From Synechococcus sp. PROS-9-1 (GTDB taxonomy: Bacteria > Cyanobacteriota > Cyanobacteriia > PCC-6307 > Cyanobiaceae), in the NCBI RefSeq assembly GCF_014279775.1, contig NZ_CP047961.1:682001-746000 (forward strand): 64,000 nucleotides of DNA. The letters run 5' to 3'. Both the position numbers and the translations under genes were made by a program. The notes below the pieces were generated by a model. It saw nothing but the letters and a program-made list of their open reading frames with translations, was not told where the DNA came from and did not search any database. Shown here one piece after another: positions 9,318 to 17,389 of the stretch (position 1 is its first letter; each line of letters begins with the position of its first letter).

Positions 9318-11201
9318 ATGGCGATTCGAGAGGACGACAATCGCCCTAATCGGCGCTTCGGGATCATCAATCTTGTCTTGATTGGTTTCGGAGTGTTGTT
9401 GCTGCTGAGCAGCTTCATCCCCAACCAAGGCATGCAGCAAGTGCCTCGGGTGCCGTATTCACTTTTTATTGACCAAGTCAATGATGGGGCGGTCAAGCGC
9501 GCTTTCATCACCCAAGATCAAATTCGCTACGAGCTCAGTGAGGCTGAGGAAGGAGCGCCTTCTGTGCTCGCAACCACGCCGATCTTCGATATGGATCTGC
9601 CCCAGCGCCTCGAAAGCAAAGGCGTTGAGTTTGCTGCTGCTCCGCCTAAGAAGCCCAATATCTTCACCACCATTTTGAGCTGGGTCGTTCCCCCGCTGAT
9701 TTTTATCCTCGTTTTGCAGTTCTTTGCACGTCGCTCCATGGGTGGTGGCGGTGCTCAAGGTGCACTCAATTTCACGAAGAGCAAGGCCAAGGTGTATGTG
9801 CCGGATGAGCAATCACGGGTCACGTTTGCCGATGTTGCCGGTGTGGATGAAGCCAAAGATGAGCTCAATGAAATTGTTGATTTCTTAAAAACACCCGAGC
9901 GCTATACCGAGATTGGCGCACGCATTCCCAAAGGGGTGTTGCTTGTTGGTCCTCCAGGTACGGGTAAAACACTTCTATCCAAAGCAGTGGCTGGTGAGGC
10001 AGGTGTTCCCTTCTTCATCATTAGTGGTTCCGAATTTGTAGAACTCTTCGTTGGAGCAGGTGCTGCTCGCGTTCGTGACCTATTCGAACAGGCCAAAAAG
10101 AACGCTCCTTGCATCATCTTTATTGATGAACTTGATGCGATTGGTAAGAGCCGTTCAGGCTCAATGGGTGTGGTTGGAGGTAACGATGAGCGCGAACAAA
10201 CGCTGAATCAACTGCTTACCGAAATGGATGGTTTTGCATCCACAGATAAGCCTGTGATCGTGTTGGCTGCGACGAACCAGCCTGAAGTTCTAGATGCCGC
10301 TTTGCTTCGCCCTGGTCGTTTCGATCGTCAGGTGTTGGTGGATCGACCTGATCTTTCTGGTCGTAAGACCATTCTTGAGATCTACGCCAAAAAAGTAAAA
10401 CTTGCCGAGGCCGTTGATTTAGACAAGATTGCTCAAGCGACAAGCGGTTTTGCCGGTGCCGATCTTGCCAACCTGGTCAACGAGGCAGCCCTACTAGCGG
10501 CTCGTAATTACAAAAAAGAAGTTGTACAGGGCGATCTCAATGAAGCGATCGAACGTGTTGTTGCTGGTCTCGAGAAAAAGAGCCGGGTGATGCAAGACGA
10601 TGAGAAGAAGGTCGTTGCGTATCACGAAGTTGGTCACGCGATCGTGGGTCACCTCATGCCCGGAGGCAGCAAAGTGGCCAAGATCTCGATCGTGCCCCGC
10701 GGCATGAGTGCCCTCGGCTACACGCTGCAACTCCCCACAGAAGAGCGCTTCCTCAACTCTCGCGAAGATTTGGAAGGGCAAATTGCCACCCTGATTGGAG
10801 GCCGCTCTGCAGAGGAAATTGTGTTCGGCAAAATCACCACAGGAGCTGCTAACGATCTGCAGCGGGCTACCGACATCGCTGAGCAGATGGTTGGCACCTA
10901 TGGAATGAGCGACACCCTCGGACCCCTTGCTTACGACAAGCAAGGTGGTGGTCGTTTCCTTGGAGGTAACAACAATCCCCGCCGCGCGGTGAGTGATGCC
11001 ACAGCGCAAGCGATCGATCGTGAAGTACGGGGCTTAGTGGACCGTGCCCACGACCAAGCCCTTTCGATCCTTCGTCAAAACATGGCATTGCTCGAAACGA
11101 TCTCTCAGAAAATTCTTGAAAAAGAAGTGATCGAAGGAGATGACCTCAGAGAGATGCTTTCGGCCAGCGTGATGCCTGCTGATCAATCCGTTGCTGCTTA
11201 G
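9318..11201 (+). CDS. ftsH: ATP-dependent zinc metalloprotease FtsH
   Basis: Membrane-anchored AAA+ protease; in cyanobacteria FtsH complexes degrade damaged photosystem II D1 and other membrane proteins. Two spans frame a short lumenal domain (about residues 15-140). The AAA domain has Walker A GPPGTGKT (about 210), Walker [12 protein letters not shown] and the SRH segment. The M41 protease motif HEVGH lies near residue 435. I chose the ATG at 9318 (MAIREDDNR..), with a TTG five codons upstream as a weaker option. Full family length, 627 residues. Cyanobacteria have several FtsH paralogues; which one this is cannot be said. Confidence 0.95.
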   Translation: MAIREDDNRPNRRFGIINLVLIGFGVLLLLSSFIPNQGMQQVPRVPYSLFIDQVNDGAVKRAFITQDQIRYELSEAEEGAPSVLATTPIFDMDLPQRLESKGVEFAAAPPKKPNIFTTILSWVVPPLIFILVLQFFARRSMGGGGAQGALNFTKSKAKVYVPDEQSRVTFADVAGVDEAKDELNEIVDFLKTPERYTEIGARIPKGVLLVGPPGTGKTLLSKAVAGEAGVPFFIISGSEFVELFVGAGAARVRDLFEQAKKNAPCIIFIDELDAIGKSRSGSMGVVGGNDEREQTLNQLLTEMDGFASTDKPVIVLAATNQPEVLDAALLRPGRFDRQVLVDRPDLSGRKTILEIYAKKVKLAEAVDLDKIAQATSGFAGADLANLVNEAALLAARNYKKEVVQGDLNEAIERVVAGLEKKSRVMQDDEKKVVAYHEVGHAIVGHLMPGGSKVAKISIVPRGMSALGYTLQLPTEERFLNSREDLEGQIATLIGGRSAEEIVFGKITTGAANDLQRATDIAEQMVGTYGMSDTLGPLAYDKQGGGRFLGGNNNPRRAVSDATAQAIDREVRGLVDRAHDQALSILRQNMALLETISQKILEKEVIEGDDLREMLSASVMPADQSVAA

Positions 11202-11224
11202 GCTCCCGCGCTTTCCTGAGCGCA

Positions 11225-11299
11225 GACACTGCTCAAGTAGACACTGCTCAAGTAGACACTGCTCAAGTAGACACTGATCAAGTAGACGCCGCTCAACTT
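11225..11299. repeat. 15-bp tandem repeat, five units
   Basis: Unit GACACTGCTCAAGTA occurs exactly at 11225, 11240 and 11255. It recurs with one change at 11270 (GACACTGATCAAGTA) and with several at 11285 (GACGCCGCTCAACTT). It lies 23 bases after the ftsH stop. Because the unit is a multiple of three, the minus strand reads as repeated LLEQC, but no convincing gene contains it. Confidence 0.9.
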
Positions 11300-11489
11300 T
11301 CCAGCAATTGCAATCACTGTCTCCTTCTGGGGGCAGTTTTTTTGTTGGATCGGTCAACCATCGGCCGCAAATGGTTCACTTTTTTGAAGCGTTTGGCGTC
11401 CCGAATCGCAACGTTTCCAGCACGCGGGCTCAAGAAGGCTTGACGAGCAGCCCTTTTATCTCCGATAACACTCCTTTGAAGCCGCTGGC

Positions 11490-12437
11490 ATGGATAAGGG
11501 CGTTGCTGCTGTTCTCACCTCCTTAACCGGGAGTGATTACCTGTCGTCTGCGGACATTTCTGCGCAGGAAACCCAGGCTCTGCTTGACCTTGCGCGCCAA
11601 CTGAAGTCTGGTGACCGGCGCATCGATCTCGGCAATCGGGTGCTGGGGTTGATCTTCACCAAAGCATCCACCCGCACCAGGGTGAGCTTTCAAGTGGCGA
11701 TGGCCCGGCTCGGTGGTCAAACCGTGGATCTCAATCCCCAGGTCACCCAGCTCGGTCGTGGTGAACCCTTGGAAGATACGGCCAGGGTCTTGAGTCGTTT
11801 TTGTGACGCTCTCGCTGTGCGCACCTATGCCCAACAGGAGCTCGTGGATTACGCCTACTGGGCTTCGATTCCCGTGATCAATGCCCTCACGGATCTCGAG
11901 CATCCGTGTCAGGCCTTGGCTGATTTCCTCACGATGCAGGAGGCCTTTGGTGATCTGCAAGGCCAAACCCTGGCTTACGTCGGCGATGGAAACAACGTGG
12001 CCCACTCCTTGATGCTCTGCGGGGCTCTTCTTGGCGTGAATGTACGCATCGGCTGTCCCGATGGTTTTGAGCCGTTACCCGGGGTGCTCGATCAAGCCCA
12101 TGAACTTGCTGTGGCTGGAGCTCAGATCGAGGTCACCAGTGACCCCGTTGCGGCGGTGCGCGGAGCCCAGGCGTTGTATACGGATGTTTGGGCATCCATG
12201 GGCCAGGAACAGGAGCAGGCGGAGCGCGAACAGGCTTTCAAAGGCTTTTGCTTGGATGAAGCCCTGCTGGCAGAAGCTGATCCCAAAGCGATTGTGCTGC
12301 ACTGTTTGCCTGCCCATCGCGACGAGGAGATCAGTGCCGGGGTGATGGAGAGTGCGTCCAGCCGGATCTTTGACCAAGCGGAGAATCGTCTGCATGCCCA
12401 GCAGGCTCTCCTCGCCGTTTTGCTTGGTGGTTTGTGA
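11490..12437 (+). CDS. argF: ornithine carbamoyltransferase
   Basis: Forms citrulline from ornithine and carbamoyl phosphate in arginine synthesis. The carbamoyl-phosphate site STRTR is at residues 60-64, and the ornithine-binding/catalytic motif HCLPAHR lies near residue 272. Length 315 matches the family. The ATG at 11490 fits the expected N-terminus. Its stop overlaps the GTG of the esterase gene by four bases, suggesting co-transcription. Confidence 0.95.
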   Translation: MDKGVAAVLTSLTGSDYLSSADISAQETQALLDLARQLKSGDRRIDLGNRVLGLIFTKASTRTRVSFQVAMARLGGQTVDLNPQVTQLGRGEPLEDTARVLSRFCDALAVRTYAQQELVDYAYWASIPVINALTDLEHPCQALADFLTMQEAFGDLQGQTLAYVGDGNNVAHSLMLCGALLGVNVRIGCPDGFEPLPGVLDQAHELAVAGAQIEVTSDPVAAVRGAQALYTDVWASMGQEQEQAEREQAFKGFCLDEALLAEADPKAIVLHCLPAHRDEEISAGVMESASSRIFDQAENRLHAQQALLAVLLGGL

Positions 12438-13186
12438 GCGCATCGCCCCAGGCGTTTTCACTGCCTGGGGGGGCAGTGACGGTGGTTCTCATTCATGGAT
12501 TCACCGGCTCGCCTTCTGAGCTGCAGCTCCTCGCTGAGGCCTTGAATTCCGAGGGCTATGGCGTAGAGGTTCCCCTGCTCATGGGTCATGGAACAAACCT
12601 CAATGAGTTGATGGGGGTGCATCCGCAGCAGTGGATCGACCCTCTTGATGCCTTGATCACTCGTCTGTTGTCAGAAGGTCAGAAGGTGGTGGTGGGAGGG
12701 TTGTCGTTGGGTTCGATTTTGAGCTTGCAATTGGCCTTGCGTTACCCCCAAATCAAGGCTCTCTTGCTGTATTCACCTCCTGTTCGCAGCGGAGATCCCC
12801 GCCGCTTTTTGGCCCCTGTGCTGATCCAATTCACACAATCGCTGCCAAAGCCGGCCTCTGACTTCTTTGATCCAATCGCGGCAGAGCGGCTTTGGTCTTA
12901 CGACCGCTACCCAGTGGCCACCAGTGCTCGCGTGCTTGATCTCATCTCTCGTACGCGCAGGCAGCTCCACCAGGTTCAGCAACCACTGCTGGCGATTGCG
13001 AGTCGTCGCGACAAGGTGATTTCACACAGTGGCATTGAGCTGTTGATGCGCACCGTGCAGTCCTCTCCTCGAGAGCTTCACTGGTTAGAGCGCAGTAGTC
13101 ATTCGATCACGGTGGATGCTGAATGGACAGCGGTGCGTGATCTCAGTCTCGAATTTCTACGTAAGATTTTTTCAACGTCAATTTGA
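12434..13186 (+). CDS. alpha/beta hydrolase, carboxylesterase / monoacylglycerol lipase type
   Basis: A 250-residue serine hydrolase. The oxyanion-hole region is LIHGFTGSPSE (about 18-28), the nucleophile elbow is GGLSLGS, the acid is probably the Asp in IASRRDKV and the histidine is in SSHSITVD near the end. The layout resembles thermostable carboxylesterase Est30 and bacterial monoacylglycerol lipases. Substrate unknown. It starts at GTG within the argF stop (GTGA overlap) and heads a chain of overlapping small genes. Confidence 0.85.
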   Translation: MSASPQAFSLPGGAVTVVLIHGFTGSPSELQLLAEALNSEGYGVEVPLLMGHGTNLNELMGVHPQQWIDPLDALITRLLSEGQKVVVGGLSLGSILSLQLALRYPQIKALLLYSPPVRSGDPRRFLAPVLIQFTQSLPKPASDFFDPIAAERLWSYDRYPVATSARVLDLISRTRRQLHQVQQPLLAIASRRDKVISHSGIELLMRTVQSSPRELHWLERSSHSITVDAEWTAVRDLSLEFLRKIFSTSI

Positions 13187-13189
13187 AGC

Positions 13190-13360
13190 ATGGATCAAGT
13201 CGAACGAGACAACTGGCAAAGGATTCTCGAAACCTTAGAAGCGGCGGGTGATTGCGACAGCGGCTTTTATCGCAGGGCTCAAGCCATCTGCAACGGACAG
13301 CCAGACCCCTTGCTGGAGCAGGAGCGGAAGGATCAGGAACAGAGAGAGCAGAGCTCATGA
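13190..13360 (+). CDS. small hydrophilic protein, 56 aa
   Basis: ATG at 13190, three bases after the esterase stop. It encodes a charged helical peptide (MDQVERDNWQRILETLEAAG) ending in a Glu/Gln/Arg-rich tail. The stop overlaps the next ATG (ATGA). Its place in a tightly coupled gene chain supports expression. Function unknown. Confidence 0.6.
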   Translation: MDQVERDNWQRILETLEAAGDCDSGFYRRAQAICNGQPDPLLEQERKDQEQREQSS

Positions 13361-13605
13361 GCATTGACCCGATTGAGCGTGGCTTGGAACAATCCTTTGG
13401 GCTCGAAAAGTGGGGTCGGTTCATCCGTGAGTGCGATGACATCGACACCCTGCGAGAAACGGCTCTTTCTCTGGTGCAGCAACTGGCTCAGCTCAAGGCT
13501 TCTAGTGCCTGGATGGCAACGCGTGCCTCCGAATCCGAAAACGCCAAATTGGAAATGTTGGCTGAATTGATCAAGCAAAAAAACGTCAACCAGGAGAAGC
13601 AATGA
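13357..13605 (+). CDS. small helical protein, 82 aa
   Basis: The ATG at 13357 lies inside the previous stop codon (ATGA), and its own stop overlaps the next ATG the same way. The protein is alpha-helical and acidic (IDPIERGLEQSFGLEKWGR, then LVQQLAQLKASSAW), without membrane spans or Cys motifs. It may be a conserved picocyanobacterial hypothetical; no function can be assigned. The open frame continues upstream to 13252, but that part belongs to the preceding gene. Confidence 0.65.
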   Translation: MSIDPIERGLEQSFGLEKWGRFIRECDDIDTLRETALSLVQQLAQLKASSAWMATRASESENAKLEMLAELIKQKNVNQEKQ

Positions 13606-14072
13606 GCGGTCTTTCCCTCCTGCGGATGTCCGTTCGATTGCGAACCATCGTGATCATTGGATCCACGGCCGCTGCCCTGTCGGTTGCTTCTGCATTGCCG
13701 AGTGATGCCAGCTGGGCGCCAAAACCTGAACCCAAGTTTTGGCGTGAGGTGCGCCAGCAAATGAGCGTTCAGGAAACGTCAGCACCATCGGATTGGAGGT
13801 TTCTGGAGGCGATGCAATCCCCCAAAATCGACGCGGCCGAATATTTGCGAGACCCTTTCCGTCGTGATCAGACGGTGAGCTTTCAGGCCTTGTTGTTGAT
13901 GCGTAAAGGGCAGAGCAGTCCTTGGGGAATGCGGCAGTTATCGATGCGCGCCCAGTGTCTTAAGGGGGTGTTGGAGCGACAGGATCAGGAGGGTCGTTGG
14001 AGTGTTTACCCAGGACGGAAAGGTACGGCTTCCAAGGTGAACTGGATCTGCGCTTTAGCTCCCAATCCTTGA
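13602..14072 (+). CDS. exported hypothetical protein, 156 aa
   Basis: Coupled to the preceding gene by an ATGA overlap. The N-terminus has a basic patch and a hydrophobic run (TIVIIGSTAAALSVASALP), consistent with a signal peptide cleaved near residue 35. The mature part is rich in Arg, Gln and Trp, with two Cys (AQCLKGVLER, WICALAPNP) that could pair. No family recognised. Confidence 0.65.
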   Translation: MSGLSLLRMSVRLRTIVIIGSTAAALSVASALPSDASWAPKPEPKFWREVRQQMSVQETSAPSDWRFLEAMQSPKIDAAEYLRDPFRRDQTVSFQALLLMRKGQSSPWGMRQLSMRAQCLKGVLERQDQEGRWSVYPGRKGTASKVNWICALAPNP

Positions 14073-14098
14073 GGCCCTTGCCAAATCCCCATGGAATA

Positions 14099-14112
14099 GG
14101 TACATATGTATT
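14099..14112. promoter_or_regulatory. probable LexA (SOS) operator upstream of lexA
   Basis: GGTACATATGTATT contains the perfect 10-base palindrome TACATATGTA, 20 bases before the lexA start. As I recall it, the proposed cyanobacterial LexA box is AGTACWNWTGTACT; this site differs at the first and the thirteenth positions. Its place directly before lexA fits autoregulation. It could overlap the promoter. Confidence 0.65.
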
Positions 14113-14132
14113 GACTGAATTGGATCATCCCG

Positions 14133-14750
14133 GTGACCACTGGATCCCCCGAGCCGCTCACCACTGCTCAGCAGGAGCTTTACGACTGGCTGTCGGACTA
14201 CATCGGTAGCCATCGCCATAGCCCTTCTATTCGTCAGATGATGCAGGCGATGGGGCTTCGTTCACCCGCTCCTGTGCAAAGTCGACTGCGCCATTTGCAG
14301 CAGAAGGGATGGCTCACCTGGCAGGAGGGTCAAGCGCGCACCTTGCAATTGTTGGGGGATGTGGCGTTGGGTATTCCGGTGCTGGGCGCTGTAGCGGCCG
14401 GTGGTTTGGTGGAAACCTTCGACGATGTTCAAGAACACCTTGATCTAGCTCCAGTGCTTGAAACCCGCGGCTTGTTTGCGCTCACGGTGAATGGTGATTC
14501 GATGGTGGATGCTCACATCGCTGATGGTGATGTTGTGCTTATGGAGCCTGTACTCGAGCCCCGTCGTTTGCGTCAGGGCACGATTGTGAGTGCTTTGGTG
14601 GCAGGCAGTGGCACCACCCTCAAGCATTTTCATCTTGATGGAAGTGTGGTGCGCTTGGAAGCGGCAAATCCTGCTTACGACCCCATTGAGTTGCCAGCGG
14701 AGCAGGTGCAGGTTCAAGGCAAATTAATGGCGGTGTGGCGCCAGGTTTGA
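14133..14750 (+). CDS. lexA: SOS repressor LexA
   Basis: A 205-residue repressor and self-cleaving serine peptidase. The N-terminal winged helix spans roughly residues 10-70 (SPSIRQMMQAMGLRSPAPVQ as the helix-turn-helix). The cleavage region is GAVAAGG with the Ala-Gly bond. The S24 peptidase domain has the nucleophile in GDSMVDA and the lysine in GTTLKHF. All self-cleavage residues are present, unlike some cyanobacterial LexA proteins that have lost them, so a classical RecA-triggered SOS response is likely. GTG start. Confidence 0.93.
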   Translation: MTTGSPEPLTTAQQELYDWLSDYIGSHRHSPSIRQMMQAMGLRSPAPVQSRLRHLQQKGWLTWQEGQARTLQLLGDVALGIPVLGAVAAGGLVETFDDVQEHLDLAPVLETRGLFALTVNGDSMVDAHIADGDVVLMEPVLEPRRLRQGTIVSALVAGSGTTLKHFHLDGSVVRLEAANPAYDPIELPAEQVQVQGKLMAVWRQV

Positions 14751-14814
14751 GCTCCTTGGCGGTGTAAGCTTCGCCACGACAACGAACAGGCTTGCGGGCT
14801 TTGGCGTTGTTCAT

Positions 14815-14887
14815 GGGGCCATAGCTCAGCTGGTAGAGCACCTGCATGGCATGCAGGGGGTCAGCGGTTCGAATCCGCTTGGCTCCA
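14815..14887 (+). tRNA. tRNA-Ala (GGC anticodon)
   Basis: A 73-nt cloverleaf. The acceptor GGGGCCA pairs with TGGCTCC followed by A73. The anticodon stem CCTGC/GCAGG encloses the loop ATGGCAT with anticodon GGC. The T-arm contains GGTTCGAATCC. CCA is not encoded. Its 3' part is repeated at 23093, marking it as the integration target of the island that follows. Confidence 0.95.
14837..14887 (+). repeat. 51-bp direct repeat, left copy (att site within tRNA-Ala)
   Basis: The 3' 51 bases of tRNA-Ala, from AGCACCTG to GGCTCCA, are identical to 23093-23143. Repeats of a tRNA 3' end flanking accessory DNA are the usual trace of tyrosine-integrase insertion. Confidence 0.85.
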
Positions 14888-14928
14888 CTAGGTTTTCACC
14901 AAGTGAACCATCCCCACTAGTGCAAAAG

Positions 14929-15105
14929 TCAGTGCAAGAAACTGGCGACTTCTGCGTTTTGCACTAACTCCACCCGTACGGACTCCAAGATCAGATCTTG
15001 CTGGAGCAGGTGCAGCCCTCCTCCCATCAGGGCAACGGCTTCAGCCAAGCCATTCTCTGAGATGCAGGCGCAGCATCGTGCAATCGACAGGTGATCAGCC
15101 CACAT
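14929..15105 (-). CDS. possible small protein, 58 aa (doubtful)
   Basis: An ATG-started frame directly inside the island edge. The C-terminal part (ISENGLAEAVALMGGGLHLL, then LILESVRVELVQNAEV) reads like a plausible helical protein, while the N-terminus is Cys-rich and less convincing. It may be the worn end of a larger lost gene. No family recognised. Confidence 0.3.
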   Translation of the reverse strand: MWADHLSIARCCACISENGLAEAVALMGGGLHLLQQDLILESVRVELVQNAEVASFLH

Positions 15106-15366
15106 TCACCGTTGGATTCGCGTCTCCCCAAGATGCTGTAAACGCGCCGGAATAGCTAGTTACTTCCGCCCCGTCAGCTCATCCCATTCGATCGATCCAT
15201 ATCCACCCTCTCGAAGCTGTCTCCCGCGGCGTTGCATCGCATCGAACTCTTTATCGCTGTGGTTCTCCCATCACTCGATCTACCCGCAAAATGTGCGATT
15301 GGTGAGCGTCATAGACCACACCACTGACCCACGACAGTGGGGTTAATTGGTCTTATCTTGGTTGGC
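15106..15366 (-). other. island-edge non-coding stretch with a gene remnant
   Basis: No complete gene. On the minus strand about 15155-15270 reads WENHSDKEFDAMQRRG, then GYGSIEWDELTGRK and a stop, with stop codons just upstream. The pattern loosely recalls DUF29-like proteins and is best seen as a fragment. Confidence 0.3.
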
Positions 15367-15534
15367 ATGTTGAAGACATTAAAGACAGACGCTCGGCAGC
15401 GTCGATTGGTTGAATCGCTTCAGCAGCGGTTTCGACTTGCTGAAGAAACTCGTGATGCCCGCGCCAAACAGGAGCTCTTCCGCGAAGCGGTTTATCTCGG
15501 GATTCAGCCGCAGCTGTTCACTGACCCACATTGA
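15367..15534 (+). CDS. small helical protein, 55 aa, coupled to TIM-barrel gene
   Basis: The ATG at 15367 gives a basic helical peptide (MLKTLKTDARQRRLVESLQQ) rich in Arg, Glu and Gln. Its TGA overlaps the TTG start of the next gene (TTGA), which argues for translational coupling. The frame is open for ten more codons upstream. No family recognised. Confidence 0.55.
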   Translation: MLKTLKTDARQRRLVESLQQRFRLAEETRDARAKQELFREAVYLGIQPQLFTDPH

Positions 15535-16388
15535 ATTTGAAGTTGCTGCTGTTTAAAACCCTTTGGGGTTGGCAGGACTCACTAGCCAAGGCCTGTGAAC
15601 GGTCCCAATTTGATGACTTTGATGGGTTGGAAATCAATCTTGACCACCCAGCCTTGGTCGTCTTGCCACCGTCGGAGATTCGTCGATTGTTGCAGCGGGG
15701 CCAACAGAGGCTCATTATCGAGATCGCAACAGGGGGCGGTTACACCCCATCCCTCGATTGGAGCCCAGATGATCACCTGGCTCAGTTGAGTGAAGATCTT
15801 TTACGTGCTGTTCGACTTAATCCACTGAAGATCACGTTGATTACCGGCAGCGATAGTTGGTCTGAGCCCCATCAGGACTCCTTCCTTGAGGCTGCCCTTG
15901 ATCAAATCGAGGCCTGTCCAATTCCGGTGACCCTTGAGACCCATCGCAGTCGATCCCTATTCGATCCGTGGCGTCTGTCGGCCCGGGTGGCGAAACATCC
16001 GCGGCTGCGCCTGACGGCTGATTTGAGTCACTGGTGTGCCGTAACTGAACGATTAATGACGCCTGAGTTGGCTCCTGTTCAAGCAATGGCTGGACGGGTT
16101 GACCACATCCATGCCCGTGTCGGACATGCCCAGGGGCCGTCTGTCAGCCATCCCTTCGCGCCCGAATGGGCCGAGGCGCTTGAGGCTCATCGTCTCTGTT
16201 GGCAGTTTTTTCTGGATCGATCGCTCCACCTGGATCAGCCAATCACCATCACTCCAGAGTTTGGTCCTGATGGCTATATGCCCCTCCATCCGTTTAGTGC
16301 TAACCCCCTCTCGGATGTTCAGATTCTCAATGCGGAGATGGCATCGTGGTTGCGCTCCAACTTGTTGCCCGCAGCGGTCGATAGCTGA
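15531..16388 (+). CDS. xylose-isomerase-like TIM-barrel protein (sugar isomerase/epimerase superfamily)
   Basis: A 285-residue protein with features of the AP-endonuclease/xylose-isomerase-like barrel: an early FDGLEINL strand, PVTLETHRSRSLFDPW (metal-binding Glu), RLTADLSHWC, then DHIHARVGHAQGP and TITPEFGPDGY. These acidic and His positions suit a divalent-metal site. Members isomerise sugars or small keto compounds; the substrate here is unknown. TTG start coupled to the 55-aa gene. Its 3' end overlaps the convergent Rieske gene by 70 bases. Position inside the guanidine island suggests, but does not prove, a related role. Confidence 0.75.
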   Translation: MNLKLLLFKTLWGWQDSLAKACERSQFDDFDGLEINLDHPALVVLPPSEIRRLLQRGQQRLIIEIATGGGYTPSLDWSPDDHLAQLSEDLLRAVRLNPLKITLITGSDSWSEPHQDSFLEAALDQIEACPIPVTLETHRSRSLFDPWRLSARVAKHPRLRLTADLSHWCAVTERLMTPELAPVQAMAGRVDHIHARVGHAQGPSVSHPFAPEWAEALEAHRLCWQFFLDRSLHLDQPITITPEFGPDGYMPLHPFSANPLSDVQILNAEMASWLRSNLLPAAVDS

Positions 16389-17389
16389 CTCCTATAAATC
16401 GATTGCCAGTGAAGGATCCTCTGTTCCAGTCGGTGGGGAGGCCCTGGATTGAAAGTGTCGTCGTAACCAAGCTGCGCTGATTCCACCAGGACCCGATCTT
16501 CCTCTAAAAACGTGAGTAACTGTTCGAGCCAGGCGTCTGCAGCGGCGTTGTCGACGGTTTCAGTTGGTGCGAACAGCCGTAACTGCATCGTGCAACAGCT
16601 GGGCAGATTCGGCAAAAACTCCAGCAGCGCTATTCGTCCGTCTGGCCACACAAGTAGATGGCTCCACGGAGGTAATCCAAATGTGAGAAACCGCCCCCCA
16701 TCCGGATGGGGAGTTTCCAGCAGAGTGCCGTAGCGGCTGAAGCGATGGACGTACTGGCGCACCGGGCCTTGCTCGCGGTGGAGGGTTTTTGGATGGGCAA
16801 TTGCGACGTGGTAATCGTCGAGCGTGTTGTCATGCGCGATTTTCCAATTGCAGGCCAGGCTGCGTTGGACTTGTCGCAGCTGTATCGGCGCTGCTGACCA
16901 GGGGATGTTGGAGGTGTCGTGGACGATTGCAAGCTGTTCATCGAGGGAGATTGCCTGAGCGTTCAGGGAGACCCAGATCAGTGGTCCGTCAAGACGGCAT
17001 GGGAGCTCATGCAATCCCCAGTCCCGACGATCGAAACCATGCTCAAAATCCGATTCCCGTGTTGCCGCTAGCAATTCACCTTGGAGGTTGTAGGTCCAGC
17101 CGTGATACGGGCAAATCAGACGCCGGCATGGCTTGCCAGCCTCGCCATCCGCCTGGAAGACAGCACCGCGGTGGGGGCATCGGTTTCGAAAAGCCCTTGG
17201 CTGCTCGCCCTCAGGCCAGGTCAGCAGAAGGGGTTGGTGCAGCAGGGTGATCGCCAACGACTGACCAGGTCGAAGATCAGCTGCAGCGGCCACTGGGTGC
17301 CAAAAGTGGTTCGCGTACAGCGTGCAATCCAACTGGTGTATCTCCTCGTCTCGATACAGCCATCCAGGTAGGAATGGCTGATTCAGCAC
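16319..17389 (-). CDS. Rieske non-heme iron oxygenase, alpha subunit type
   Basis: A 356-residue ring-hydroxylating-oxygenase-like protein. The Rieske 2Fe-2S ligands are C71-x-H73 (CPHRG) and C93-x2-H96 (CPYHGW). The mononuclear iron facial triad begins D191-x2-H194-x4-H199 (DDYHVAIAH), with the second carboxylate expected in the C-terminal part. Family members do hydroxylations and N- or O-demethylations using a partner reductase, which is not encoded here. GTG start overlaps the ABC ATPase stop by 7 bases, so it is the last gene of the guanidine operon. A role in oxidising or N-dealkylating a substituted guanidine is my inference. Confidence 0.85.
   Translation of the reverse strand: MLNQPFLPGWLYRDEEIHQLDCTLYANHFWHPVAAAADLRPGQSLAITLLHQPLLLTWPEGEQPRAFRNRCPHRGAVFQADGEAGKPCRRLICPYHGWTYNLQGELLAATRESDFEHGFDRRDWGLHELPCRLDGPLIWVSLNAQAISLDEQLAIVHDTSNIPWSAAPIQLRQVQRSLACNWKIAHDNTLDDYHVAIAHPKTLHREQGPVRQYVHRFSRYGTLLETPHPDGGRFLTFGLPPWSHLLVWPDGRIALLEFLPNLPSCCTMQLRLFAPTETVDNAAADAWLEQLLTFLEEDRVLVESAQLGYDDTFNPGPPHRLEQRILHWQSIYRSQLSTAAGNKLERNHDAISALRI

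Noticed and set aside
11225-11299. CRISPR array
   Set aside because: The units are 15 bp and contiguous with no spacers; no cas genes are nearby.
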